Shown here: positions 1 through 8,261 of the stretch, piece by piece | Layout: every line of letters begins with the position of its first letter | Numbering within the stretch: the stretch's first letter is position 1 | DNA from: Bordetella flabilis | GTDB taxonomy: Bacteria > Pseudomonadota > Gammaproteobacteria > Burkholderiales > Burkholderiaceae_B | NCBI RefSeq assembly: GCF_001676725.1 | Contig: NZ_CP016172.1 | Coordinates: forward strand, 4,464,001-4,528,000 | Length of the DNA stretch: 64,000 nt | Direction: 5' to 3' | Made by a program: the position numbers and the translations under genes | Notes under the pieces: model-generated | Database searches by the model: none | Told to the model about the DNA's origin: nothing | The model's input: the letters and a program-made list of their open reading frames with translations, nothing else

Positions 1-287
1 TCCGTGAAGGCGATGCCTTGCCCGCGCAGCGGATCGATGGCGAAGAAGCCGATGTCCGCCTGCTCCGCCGTCACGGCGTCGACCGACTTGCCGGCGCTGT
101 CGAACACGACGAGTTCCAGCGGCACGCCCAGCCGCTCGGCGAAGGCGCGCGCGAGGTCGATGGACACGCCGGCCGGCTCGCCGCTCGCAGCGTCGCGCCG
201 TGCCAGGATGGGGTTGCCGACATTGATGGACGCGCGCAGCGTGCCGGTGGGAATAAAGCGGGAAATCGTTTGCGGATCGAGCGGCAT
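1..287 (-). CDS. Amino-acid-type ABC transporter substrate-binding protein (family 3), 3' part outside window
   Basis: Reading leftwards from the ATG at 287, about 95 codons stay open to the window edge. The visible part matches the N-terminal lobe of family 3 solute-binding proteins: an early TGTLRASINVGNP strand, then SIDLARAFAERLGVP, a V-D-A-V stretch and ADIGFFAIDP. Such proteins normally deliver amino acids or other small organic acids to an ABC permease. There is no hydrophobic signal peptide at the N-terminus, so a periplasmic location is not shown; related family members in this group are sometimes leaderless. It is the last visible gene of the minus-strand cluster and starts 19 bases after the metallo-hydrolase stop. 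Substrate unknown. Confidence 0.75.
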   Translation of the reverse strand, partial: MPLDPQTISRFIPTGTLRASINVGNPILARRDAASGEPAGVSIDLARAFAERLGVPLELVVFDSAGKSVDAVTAEQADIGFFAIDPLRGQGIAFT

Positions 288-306
288 ATCGGGCCTCGAA
301 GTGGAA

Positions 307-1077
307 TCAGGCGCTGTAGCGGGCCGTTTCGCCGCCGCAGCACAGGTCGATGACAGTGGGCTCCAGGTTCTGGCCGAACCAGGCGTTGAGCGCCGCGCGC
401 CGCTCGCCCACATAGACGGGCAGGCCCTGGTCGTCCAGGCGCATGCACAGGTCGTGCCCCGGGATGAGCAGTGTGTCGGGCGTGCGCCGCCACGTTTCCC
501 AGATCAGTTCCAGGGTGGCCTGGCTGACCGCCATGTCGTAGGTGTCCGCCACGGTCTTGCTGAGAAGTTCCGCGCGGTTCTTGGCGGCATCACCGGTGAA
601 CAACAGCGGCTGCGCGGCGGCGGTCACGTAGAACAGCAGATGGCCGGGCGTGTGCCCGGGCGACGCCATGGCGGTAAAACCGGGCAGGAAGGATTCGCCG
701 TCGGCGATGCGTCGGACCCGCGGAGATACCGACAATTCGCGCACGTAGAGCTCGGGCAAGGGATCGAACCCGGGCGGCTGCGCAGCGGCCCAGGCCAGCT
801 CGCGGTCGCCGATCCACACCGTGGCGTTGGGGAACAGGGTGAAATTCACCGAGTGATCGTAGTGGGCGTGCGTCAGCACCACGTCGGTGATGTCAGCCGC
901 CGACACGGACAGCTCCGCCAGTTGCCGCGCCAGCAGGTGGCGCGCGCCGAAGGCGCCCACGTCCACCAGGATGTGGCGACCTTCGCCGCGCAGCAGCGTC
1001 GTGGTACTCCAGCCGAGGCTGCCGTGGAACAGGCTGCGCCCGGGATAGCCGTTGATCAAGACATCCAGCTTGTACAT
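307..1077 (-). CDS. Metallo-beta-lactamase-fold hydrolase
   Basis: About 256 residues. The zinc-binding signature HAHYDH lies near residue 90, followed by SPGHTPGH near 160, FTGDAAKN near 180 and a late IPGHD, i.e. the full set of MBL-fold metal ligands. The family includes lactonases, thioester hydrolases and glyoxalase II-like enzymes, so the substrate cannot be named; the lactonase-like spacing and the catabolic setting suggest a hydrolytic step on a pathway intermediate. An upstream in-frame start at 1104 exists, but the ATG at 1077 is preferred because GAGGAG lies 7 bases before it. It sits between a Bug receptor and an ABC binding protein with short gaps, probably in one transcript. Confidence 0.85.
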   Translation of the reverse strand: MYKLDVLINGYPGRSLFHGSLGWSTTTLLRGEGRHILVDVGAFGARHLLARQLAELSVSAADITDVVLTHAHYDHSVNFTLFPNATVWIGDRELAWAAAQPPGFDPLPELYVRELSVSPRVRRIADGESFLPGFTAMASPGHTPGHLLFYVTAAAQPLLFTGDAAKNRAELLSKTVADTYDMAVSQATLELIWETWRRTPDTLLIPGHDLCMRLDDQGLPVYVGERRAALNAWFGQNLEPTVIDLCCGGETARYSA

Positions 1078-1110
1078 TCGATCACTCCTCTGGCCGCGCG
1101 GCATGCCGGC

Positions 1111-2082
1111 CTACTGCTTCGGTATGTGCGCATCCTCGACCAGCTTGCGATAGCGCACCAGGTCCGAGCGGATCAGCTCGGCGAATTCCTCCGGCGTGCC
1201 CGCCACCATGTCATTGCCGCCCTCGGTTTCCAGCTTGCGCACCACGTCTGGCATGCGCGCCGCCTTGACGGCCTCGTCATGCAGGCGCGCAATGATCCCG
1301 GGGTCGGTGCCCGCCGGCGCCAGCAAACCCTGGAACTGCGTTACGGCGTAGCCTTTATAGCCCAACTCTTCCATGGTGGGGACGTCGGGCAATACCCCGG
1401 CGCGACGCGGACCGGAAACCGCGTAGGCGCGCAGGCGGCCGGACTGGATATGCGGTGCCGCCGTGACAACCGTATCGAAGGTAAATGAAAGCTGGCCGCT
1501 CAGCACATCGGTCAGCGCCTGTGCATTGCCCTTGTACGGGACGTGGACCAACTGCGTGCCGGTCATCAAGCCCAGCAGCTCGCCGGCGAGGTGGCCGCCC
1601 GCGCCGACGCCCGCGGAGCCGTAGCTAAGCTGCCCCGGCTTGGCACGCGCCTGGGCAATCAGGTCGTCCAGGCTATGGATGGACGACTGCCGCGGAACGA
1701 CCAGCACATACTGATAGCTGGCGATCTGGGTGATAGGCGCGAAATCCCGCACCGGGTCGTAAGGCGTCTTCGCATACAGCGCGGGATTGACCACCAGCGG
1801 GCCGCTTGCGTCCAGCAGCAGCGTATAGCCGTCGGGCGCCGACTTGGCCACGAAGTCGGTGCCGATCATGCCATTGGCGCCCGGCTTGTTCTCGACCACC
1901 AGCGCCACGCCCATGCTCATGGACATTTTCTGTGCGATCACGCGCGCGGTGATATCGGCGGCGCCGCCGGCGACATAGGGCACGATCACGCGTATGGGTT
2001 TGCTGGGGTAGTCCGCCGCATGAGCGGCCGAGCCGGCGATGGCCAGCAGGAGGAAGCCCAGCCAGGCCTGGATTTTTTTCAT
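1111..2082 (-). CDS. Bug-family tripartite tricarboxylate transporter substrate-binding protein
   Basis: 323 residues with a clear signal peptide (residues 1-23, ending in AHA) followed by the Bug hallmark YPSKPIRVIVPY and an A-G-G-A-A-D-I-T loop, then VVENKPGANGMIGTD and the PDGYTLLL motif near residue 85. Bug proteins are periplasmic receptors for carboxylates and other small organic ligands; some work with TctA/TctB permeases, many stand alone as here. The start at 2082 is chosen because upstream in-frame codons encode no sensible signal sequence. Flanked by the Ldh-type dehydrogenase (35-base gap) and the MBL-fold hydrolase (33-base gap). This is one of two Bug receptors in the same cluster. 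Confidence 0.93.
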   Translation of the reverse strand: MKKIQAWLGFLLLAIAGSAAHAADYPSKPIRVIVPYVAGGAADITARVIAQKMSMSMGVALVVENKPGANGMIGTDFVAKSAPDGYTLLLDASGPLVVNPALYAKTPYDPVRDFAPITQIASYQYVLVVPRQSSIHSLDDLIAQARAKPGQLSYGSAGVGAGGHLAGELLGLMTGTQLVHVPYKGNAQALTDVLSGQLSFTFDTVVTAAPHIQSGRLRAYAVSGPRRAGVLPDVPTMEELGYKGYAVTQFQGLLAPAGTDPGIIARLHDEAVKAARMPDVVRKLETEGGNDMVAGTPEEFAELIRSDLVRYRKLVEDAHIPKQ

Positions 2083-2117
2083 GTGTGTCTCCGTCCGGTG
2101 TTGCGGGGTCCCGCGCC

Positions 2118-3170
2118 TCAGGCGGGCGCCTTGGCAGCATGGCTGCGCAGCAAGGCGACCACGGCGGGATCCAGCGCGATCCCCTCCTGGCGCTGGCGCG
2201 CCATCTTGTCCAGCTCGATCTCGCCCGGCACGATCACCGGCCGCCGGGGATCCGCGGGCGCGCTGGCATGCAGGATGGCGGCGAAGTCCTTCATGCGGTC
2301 GGTCAGCCATTGCGTCGAACCGAGGCGGCGCGTATCGATCAGGATGAAGAAGTGGCCCAGGTTCTGCGGTTCGTCCGGCGCGTCCACCCAGGACTTGACG
2401 TGCGTCAGGTAGGCCGCGTTGGACAGCAGGCCCGAGAACAAATCCACCAGCAATGCCAGCCCATAGCCCTTGTGGCCGCCGATCGGCAACAGGAAGCCAT
2501 CCAGTGCCGCCCTGGGGTCGGTGGTGGGCCGGCCGGATGCGTCGGTGGCCCAGCTGTCCGGGACCGCTTCGCCGCGCTTGAGCGCGGCGCGTATCTTCGC
2601 GCGGGCGACCACGCTCATGGCCATGTCCAGCAGGAAGGGATCGCCGCCGGGATTGGGCACGCCAAAGCCGAGCGGACTGTTGCCCAGCCGCGCATCGCTG
2701 CCGCCCCAGGGTGCGATGGTCGTGGTGGCATTGCTGCCGATGACGCTGGCGTAGCCCGCCTGCGCCGCCATCAGGCCATAAGGGGAGATGGGTCCGAAAT
2801 GATTGCTCTGGCGTGCGAAGGCCACGCCGACGCCGCAGGTCTCCGCCGCTGCCATCGCCGCGCGCAGCGCATGCATGCCGACCAGCGGGCCCACGCCGTT
2901 ATCGCCGTCGACCCGCCGCAAGGCCGGCGCAACCGTCTCCACGGTGATGCGGGGACGCGCATTGATGCCGCCCACCTGCAGGCGCTCACCGTAAGACTCG
3001 ATGCGGCTCAGTCCGTGCGTGGAAAGCCCGAACAGGTCGGCCAGCACCAGGACGCGCACCACGTCCGCCGCGTCGGCGGCCGGCAGGCCCAGGCCCTGGA
3101 AGGCGCGGCTGCCCAAGTCGTTGAGCTCGGCCTCGGTGAATAGAGTCTTGTCTTTGGCGGGCGCGTTCAT
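2118..3170 (-). CDS. Ldh-family (malate/L-lactate/ureidoglycolate type) NAD(P)-dependent dehydrogenase
   Basis: 350 residues, the usual size for the family (COG2055) of 2-hydroxyacid and related dehydrogenases with a non-Rossmann fold. Seen motifs include the STHGLSR substrate-binding segment near residue 45, the SNHFGP active-site region near 115, and the C-terminal GGHKGYGLALLVDLF segment near 225. It probably oxidises a 2-hydroxy acid or reduces a 2-keto or imino acid. The ATG at 3170 is chosen over the upstream codon at 3233 because the extra N-terminus is unlike the family. A 203-base gap separates it from the gene upstream, so it may have its own promoter. A paralogue is at 20667-21755. 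Confidence 0.9.
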   Translation of the reverse strand: MNAPAKDKTLFTEAELNDLGSRAFQGLGLPAADAADVVRVLVLADLFGLSTHGLSRIESYGERLQVGGINARPRITVETVAPALRRVDGDNGVGPLVGMHALRAAMAAAETCGVGVAFARQSNHFGPISPYGLMAAQAGYASVIGSNATTTIAPWGGSDARLGNSPLGFGVPNPGGDPFLLDMAMSVVARAKIRAALKRGEAVPDSWATDASGRPTTDPRAALDGFLLPIGGHKGYGLALLVDLFSGLLSNAAYLTHVKSWVDAPDEPQNLGHFFILIDTRRLGSTQWLTDRMKDFAAILHASAPADPRRPVIVPGEIELDKMARQRQEGIALDPAVVALLRSHAAKAPA

Positions 3171-3240
3171 GGCTGGGGATCGTCCTGAAGGAAAAAGCCG
3201 CCCTGGAGGCGGCATGGCCAGCATGATGCGCACGCGCGCC

Positions 3241-3260
3241 TATTTGGTAAAGCGCAAATA
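3241..3260. promoter_or_regulatory. Inverted repeat TATTTG-N8-CAAATA, candidate operator
   Basis: Perfect 6-base arms (3241-3246 and 3255-3260) in the 203-base gap upstream of the Ldh-type gene. A TTGACG hexamer on the minus strand (3281-3276) lies just upstream, but a good -10 at the right distance is not obvious. AT-rich relative to its surroundings. Possibly an internal promoter or operator of the cluster. Confidence 0.3.
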
Positions 3261-3373
3261 TTCGGCCGATTGATGCGTCAAACGCAACTATGGCGTAGCG
3301 CCGGCGCCGCTGCCATGCACGCATCGCGCCGTGGCCGGTACGGGCTGGCGCCGTGATGGGCAGCGGTGCGCAA

Positions 3374-4492
3374 TCAGTCCTTGGCGACCAGGGCGGCGAC
3401 GTGGCGGCCCAGCGCGAGCGAGGAAGTCAGCCCGGGAGATTCGATGCCGAACAGATTCGTCAGGCCTTTTGCACCGTGCACGGCCTGGGTCTGCACGATG
3501 AAATCCGCGGCGCCCGAATGCAGCGGCTCGTCGGGCCCGGCCAGGCGCGGCCGGATACCGGTGTAGCCGGGCTGCAGCGCGCCATCCGGCAGGGCCGGGT
3601 AATAGCGGCGAATGCCTTCGTAGAAATCCGCCTCCGCGCTTTCGTCGAAGTGATAGTCGACACGGTCTATCCATTCCAGGTCCGGCCCGAACTTGCACTG
3701 CCCGCCCAGGTCCAGGGTGACATGCACGCGCAGATGGGACACGCGGGAGACCGGATACACCAGATGGCGAAACGGCGAGCGTCCACTCATCGTGTAATAG
3801 CGGCCGATGGCATAGTGGACCGCGGGCACGGCGGGACGAGGCACGCCGCCCAACGAGGCGGCCACCTTGTGCGCGTACAGACCCGCCGCATTGACCACAT
3901 CGCGGCACAACACCTCCATGGGCTCGGCGCCGCCCACCCGCAGCACGATGCCATCGGGGGTGACCTGGCCGCCCAGCACCGGGCTGTTCAAGGCCAGCAC
4001 GGCGCCGGCGTTCTCGGCGTCGCCCAGATAGGCCAGCATCAATGCGTGGCTGTCGACGATGCCGGTCGAAGGCGAATACACCGCGGCCACGGCCTCGACT
4101 TCCGGCTCCATGTCCTTGAGCTCGGCCGGCTCCACCATGCGCAGATCATGCACGCCGGCAGCCCGCCCCTGCTCCACGTACTTGCCGAGGCCCGGCATGT
4201 CCAGCGCCGTCGTCGCAACGATCAGCTTGCCGATGCGGCGATGGCCCACCCCGCGCTCCGCGCAATAGGCATACAAGGCGTCGCGGCCCTGCACGCAAAG
4301 CCTGGCCTTCAAGGATTGGGCGGGATAAGAAATGCCCGCATGGATGACCTCGGAGTTGCGCGCGCTGGTCTGGGTCCCGATGGCGTTCTCCGCCTCCAGG
4401 ATGACCACCTCGCGGCCGGCCAGCGCGAGTTCGCGCGCGATCGACAATCCCACCACGCCCGCGCCGATGACGGCGCAATCAATGTTATGCAC
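3374..4492 (-). CDS. FAD-dependent oxidoreductase, L-2-hydroxyglutarate oxidase (LhgO)-like
   Basis: 372 residues of the DAO fold. The N-terminal dinucleotide motif VIGAGVVGLSIARELA is at residues 8-23, the EAE acidic end of the second strand near 34, and TSARNSEVIHAGISYP near 42 is typical of LhgO-like oxidases. The C-terminal GIRPRL and HGAKGLTNLFGIESPGLT segments also fit. LhgO enzymes oxidise L-2-hydroxyglutarate to 2-oxoglutarate and pass electrons to the membrane quinone pool; related members act on other 2-hydroxy or amino acids, so the exact substrate is open. The start is GTG at 4492 with AGGAG 6 bases upstream. It lies 50 bases downstream of the OCD-like gene in the same direction. 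Confidence 0.85.
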   Translation of the reverse strand: MHNIDCAVIGAGVVGLSIARELALAGREVVILEAENAIGTQTSARNSEVIHAGISYPAQSLKARLCVQGRDALYAYCAERGVGHRRIGKLIVATTALDMPGLGKYVEQGRAAGVHDLRMVEPAELKDMEPEVEAVAAVYSPSTGIVDSHALMLAYLGDAENAGAVLALNSPVLGGQVTPDGIVLRVGGAEPMEVLCRDVVNAAGLYAHKVAASLGGVPRPAVPAVHYAIGRYYTMSGRSPFRHLVYPVSRVSHLRVHVTLDLGGQCKFGPDLEWIDRVDYHFDESAEADFYEGIRRYYPALPDGALQPGYTGIRPRLAGPDEPLHSGAADFIVQTQAVHGAKGLTNLFGIESPGLTSSLALGRHVAALVAKD

Positions 4493-4542
4493 GCTTGTCT
4501 CCTATTCCGCGCGGCCGTCCGCCGGCATCGCGCACCGGGGCC

Positions 4543-5508
4543 TCAGGCCGTGCCGATCGGCAAGGCCAGGCCCATGCCCCGTTCGCGCGCCAGGTCCAGC
4601 GCGACCGCGCCGGCATACAGGTCCTGGACCGCCATGCCGTGCGACTCGAACAGCGTGATCTGGGCTTCGGAAGTACGGCCCGGCCAGCGGCCGGTCACCA
4701 CGTCCCCCATGTCCGCCAGGTTTTCCCAGTAGACCAACCCGTTTTCGTAGGCCGGCAGCAGATCGCCGCATTCGCCCTGCGCGACTTCGCGCGAGTCGAC
4801 CACGATCACATCGGCGCGCCGCACGGTTTCGGTATCGATCTCGCGCCGGTCCAGCGCGTTCGATCCGGTGGCGGCGATGAACTGCCCCGGCTCCAGCCAG
4901 CGCCCGTCGAACAGGGGCTCCGCGGACTTTGTCATGGTGACGATGATGTCCGAGCCTCGTACGGTCTCCTCGCGGGACTGCGCGGGCCGCACCGTGGCCG
5001 CCACGCGTCCGGCCATCTTGTCGCAGAACGCGCCCACACGCGCGGCATCGCGGCCGAAGACCTTCACCTCCTGGATATCGCGCACCGCGCAGACCGCCTC
5101 CAGCTGCGTGACGGCGTGGCGGCCGGACCCGAACAGCCCCAGCACGCGCGCATCCGGATGAGCGAGGTAGCGCGCTGCAACCCCGGTGGCCGCGCCGGTG
5201 CGGATCTGGCTGAGCCAGTCCGACTGCATGATGGCTTCCGTGTGGCCCTGCGCGTGATTCATCATGTGCAGCAGGGTGTTGATCGGACGACCCGGCTGGT
5301 TGTAGTACGCCTTGTAGCCGATCAGGTTCAGCTCGGGCGCCGACGCCTGCAGGATATGCAGATGCCCGCCTGGTTGACGTGTACGGCGGCGCGGGATGTC
5401 GAACGCCTTGCCGCGCGCCCGGGCCGCGAACGCCCGTTCGACGGCGTCGATGGTGGCCGGCATGGTCAGCAACTGACGCACGTCCGATTCGTTGAGGTAA
5501 AGCACCAT
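4543..5508 (-). CDS. Ornithine cyclodeaminase / mu-crystallin family protein
   Basis: 321 residues, the family's normal length. It shows the N-terminal dimerisation domain, the GYKAYYN segment near 66, the substrate-region RTGAATGVAARYLA near 103, and the Rossmann motif GLFGSGRHAVTQLEAV near 124, followed by VFGRD and IIVTMT. Members deaminate ornithine, reduce cyclic imines, or act as alanine or arginine dehydrogenases, so the reaction is an NAD(P)-dependent step on an amino or imino acid but not identified further. RBS AAGGA precedes the ATG at 5508. It is 16 bases downstream of the racemase-like gene. Confidence 0.88.
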   Translation of the reverse strand: MVLYLNESDVRQLLTMPATIDAVERAFAARARGKAFDIPRRRTRQPGGHLHILQASAPELNLIGYKAYYNQPGRPINTLLHMMNHAQGHTEAIMQSDWLSQIRTGAATGVAARYLAHPDARVLGLFGSGRHAVTQLEAVCAVRDIQEVKVFGRDAARVGAFCDKMAGRVAATVRPAQSREETVRGSDIIVTMTKSAEPLFDGRWLEPGQFIAATGSNALDRREIDTETVRRADVIVVDSREVAQGECGDLLPAYENGLVYWENLADMGDVVTGRWPGRTSEAQITLFESHGMAVQDLYAGAVALDLARERGMGLALPIGTA

Positions 5509-5524
5509 GCCGCTATCCTTTTGG

Positions 5525-6256
5525 TCAGGCCGTCGGCCGGGACAACAGGCGTCCGCCGTCCGGCGCTCCGTCGCGCACGCCGATCACGCGCAACGCATTC
5601 CACATCATAGCGGTCGCGCTGGAAATGACAGGCTTGCCCAGGTCGCGCTCCAGCAGGTTGATCGCATCCACGGTAGGCATGCCCACGCCGCTGAGGAACA
5701 GCGCCTGTGCATCCGCATGGTCCACCTGCCGGCCCAGCGCGTAGGCGCGCTGCGGGATCTCGTCATAGATATTGACCACGTTGGGCAGGATGCCGTGGGC
5801 CACCACCTCCAGGCCATGGGCCTCCAGGTGTGCCCGCCCCTGCAGCGTGGTGGCTTCGTTGTAGGGCGTGGCGTAGGCGACACGCTGGACACCCAGGTGC
5901 GCCAGGGCGGCGATCACGCTGCCGAAGGCGGTGATGAACGGGATGCCATGCGCCTGCTCCATGCGATCGATCAACTCCGCTTCGCCTTGCTTGCCCAGGG
6001 TGTAGCTGGTGGCGGTGTGCGCCATGACCATGACCCCGGGCTTGACCATGGCGAGCAAGGCGACGTTCTCGGGCAGATGCGCGATCTGCGTGCGATTGCG
6101 GTCTTCCTGCCCGGCATGGGCGCCGGTCAGCCCATGGGCCACCATGCGCGTGAAATGCAGCGACACCCCCTCGGGGACCAGTTGCGCCATTTCCGGCTCC
6201 ACGGTCGGGTTGCCCGGAGGCACCAGAAAGCCGATGCGGCCGCGCCATCCCATCAT
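5525..6256 (-). CDS. Asp/Glu racemase superfamily protein (maleate isomerase / arylmalonate decarboxylase type), Cys-less
   Basis: 243 residues. The opening RGRIGFLVPPGNPTVEPEM and the later MAHTATSYTLG, FGSVIAALAHLGVQRVAYATPY and LFLSGVGMPTVDAI segments match the maleate cis-trans isomerase branch of the superfamily. Established members use one or two cysteines, at the sites where this protein has A (in TATS) and G (in LSGVG); the whole protein contains no cysteine. It is therefore either a different chemistry, a binding protein, or an inactive relative. Two consecutive ATGs (6256, 6253) follow AAGGATC; the first overlaps the stop of the upstream gene, indicating translational coupling. Confidence 0.8.
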   Translation of the reverse strand: MMGWRGRIGFLVPPGNPTVEPEMAQLVPEGVSLHFTRMVAHGLTGAHAGQEDRNRTQIAHLPENVALLAMVKPGVMVMAHTATSYTLGKQGEAELIDRMEQAHGIPFITAFGSVIAALAHLGVQRVAYATPYNEATTLQGRAHLEAHGLEVVAHGILPNVVNIYDEIPQRAYALGRQVDHADAQALFLSGVGMPTVDAINLLERDLGKPVISSATAMMWNALRVIGVRDGAPDGGRLLSRPTA

Positions 6257-7170
6257 GATGTGATCCTTTCTATAAAGCGCAGAGCAATGGCCGCGCACGC
6301 GTCGGGATGCGTGGCGGCGATATGGTAGGAATCCGCCTGCAGCTCGACCAGGGTCGAACCGGGAATGCGGCGTTGCCAGCGGCTCACCTCGGCGACGGGC
6401 TGGCGCTGGTCGTAGGCGCCGGGACGTTCGGGCTGCACGGCAACCACCACCTGCGTCGGGCAGCATATTGCTTCAAGCCGCGTCGGTTCCGACAGGCGCG
6501 GCAGCATCCGGAAGCAGGCTTTCACGGTCGACTCGGGGGCCAGGCCCATGTAGCGAGTCCACCATTCGGTGGCTGCGGCCGTCAGCGCGCTGCCCATGCG
6601 GCCCGGCATGGTGGCCCGCGCCCAGCCCTGTACGCCGGATTCGTCGACCAGCCGAAACCAGTCCTCCACCCATTTGCCCAGGGCGCCGCCGGGGGAAATC
6701 AGGACCCCGGCCAGCGTAAGCGATGCCATCCAGCCGACTTGCCGCTGCGCCAGTTCCAGCGCCACCTGCGCGCCGAGCTTCGCGCCGACGACGTGGATGC
6801 CCGGCTCACCCAGATGGCGGGCCAGCGCATCGATATCGTCGGCCAGCGCCCCGATTGTCAGCTCTTCCCGCGCGTCCACGGCGGACGACAGGCCATAGCC
6901 GCGCAGGTCCACGCGGATGACGCGGCAACGGCGGGCGAGTTGCGGCACCCAGCCCGCGAAGGCTTCCGCGGATTCGGCGATACCGTGCAGAAGCATCACG
7001 ACGGGCGGCGAAGTCCAGCCGTCGGTGTAGTCGTCGACGACGTAGGCGATCTCCACGCCCGGCGCGACCGTGGCCCGGCCTTCGTTGCGGCGGGCCTGCT
7101 GGTAGGCCGTTCCCGGCGCGGCCACCGACATTTGCCGCATGCCGCCCGCCGTCCCTGTGATCTTGTCCAT
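6253..7170 (-). CDS. Alpha/beta-hydrolase-fold protein with Lys in place of the nucleophile Ser
   Basis: 305 residues. The fold is clear from VVMLLHGIAESAEAF near residue 57, VIRVDLRGYGLSS near 84 and a late DSYHIAATHP that would carry the catalytic His. At the nucleophile elbow, however, the sequence reads VVGAKLGAQVA, so the expected G-x-S-x-G serine is a lysine (codon at 6778-6780). Classical hydrolase activity is unlikely unless the residue is replaced functionally. The start at 7170 is chosen because the longer reading frame to 7233 overlaps the upstream Bug gene. Its stop overlaps the start of the racemase-like gene, so the two are probably made together. Confidence 0.85.
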   Translation of the reverse strand: MDKITGTAGGMRQMSVAAPGTAYQQARRNEGRATVAPGVEIAYVVDDYTDGWTSPPVVMLLHGIAESAEAFAGWVPQLARRCRVIRVDLRGYGLSSAVDAREELTIGALADDIDALARHLGEPGIHVVGAKLGAQVALELAQRQVGWMASLTLAGVLISPGGALGKWVEDWFRLVDESGVQGWARATMPGRMGSALTAAATEWWTRYMGLAPESTVKACFRMLPRLSEPTRLEAICCPTQVVVAVQPERPGAYDQRQPVAEVSRWQRRIPGSTLVELQADSYHIAATHPDACAAIALRFIERITS

Positions 7171-7190
7171 GACCGTCCCGTTTCCAGTTC

Positions 7191-8153
7191 CTACTGCTTG
7201 TCGATGTTGCTGTCCTTGATCACGGCGGCCCACTTGTCGATCTCTTTCTGGATATGCGCAGCAAGCTCCTGCGACGACGCCGCATGCGGGTGGATGGTCT
7301 GCGCGTCCAGCTTCTGTACGACCTCGGGATCCTTCACCGCCTGCATGAAAGCCTTCTCCAGCTTGGCCTTGATATCCGGCGGCAGCCCGGCCGGACCCAG
7401 CAGCCCGATCCAGTACGAGGTCTCGTAGCCGGGATAACCCAGCTCGGCGATGGTGGGCACATTGGGCAGCACGGGGTCGCGCTGGGCGCTGGTCACGGCG
7501 AGCACCTTCAGCTTGCCGTCCTTCACCATGCCCATCGAGGTCGCATAGGCCTCGATCTTGACGTCCACGCGGCCCGCGATCAGGTCAGCCTTGGCCGGGC
7601 CGGTGCCCTGATAGGGCACATGCACCATCTGCAGCCCCGCCTGCTTGGCCAGCATGGTCATGGCCAGATGCGGCCAACTGCCCGTCCCCGCCGACGAGAA
7701 CACCACCTTGCCGGGATTGGCCTTGGTATACGCGACGAATTCCTGGAAGGTGTCGTAGGGCTTCTGGTACTGCGCCAGGAATACTCCCGGATGGTCGGCC
7801 ATCAGCGCGATGGGGGTGAAGTCCTTGATCGTGTCGTACGGCAGCTTCTCGCGCAGCGAAGCGTTCACCGCGAAGGCGGTCTGCCCCACCAGCAAGGTAT
7901 AGCCGTCGGGCGCCGCCTTGGCGACGTAGTCGGAACCGATGATGCTGCCCGCGCCGCCGCGGTTTTCCACGATGATGTTCTGTCCCAGCAGCTCCTGGGC
8001 CTTGGCGACCACAATGCGGGTCACCACATCGGTCGACCCGCCCGGCGGAAAGGGCACGATCACGTGTATGGGACGGTCCGGGTAGGCGGCATGCGAGGCC
8101 GCGCCGAAAAGGCACGCCGCGATCCCCGCCGCCATGAGGCTGGCGATTTTCAT
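7191..8153 (-). CDS. Bug-family tripartite tricarboxylate transporter substrate-binding protein
   Basis: 320 residues. The signal peptide spans about residues 1-22 (ends ASHA), then YPDRPIHVIVPFPPGGSTD, VVENRGGAGSIIGSD and PDGYTLLVG, all Bug family hallmarks. Predicted periplasmic receptor for a carboxylate or aromatic acid. The start at 8153 is preceded by an AGGAG-like sequence; the in-frame extension upstream to 8252 has no signal-peptide character. It is the second gene after the divergent promoter, 108 bases downstream of the MmgE/PrpD gene, and the second Bug gene of this cluster. Confidence 0.93.
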   Translation of the reverse strand: MKIASLMAAGIAACLFGAASHAAYPDRPIHVIVPFPPGGSTDVVTRIVVAKAQELLGQNIIVENRGGAGSIIGSDYVAKAAPDGYTLLVGQTAFAVNASLREKLPYDTIKDFTPIALMADHPGVFLAQYQKPYDTFQEFVAYTKANPGKVVFSSAGTGSWPHLAMTMLAKQAGLQMVHVPYQGTGPAKADLIAGRVDVKIEAYATSMGMVKDGKLKVLAVTSAQRDPVLPNVPTIAELGYPGYETSYWIGLLGPAGLPPDIKAKLEKAFMQAVKDPEVVQKLDAQTIHPHAASSQELAAHIQKEIDKWAAVIKDSNIDKQ

Positions 8154-8261
8154 TGTCTGTCTCCTGATATTGTCGGCTTGTCCCTGTGGGCGGGACTCTT
8201 GGGGGTTTTCCGGAAGGTCATGCGCAGATCGTCCGGACGTCATGGAAAACACTGGCGGACA

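Noticed and set aside
4..1488. 494-codon plus-strand frame spanning three minus-strand genes
   Set aside because: It crosses the MBL-fold, ABC binding protein and Bug genes and has no recognisable domain.
2085..3143. 352-codon plus-strand frame opposite the Ldh-type gene
   Set aside because: Low-complexity Arg/Gly/His-rich translation without motifs; the opposite strand is a clear dehydrogenase.
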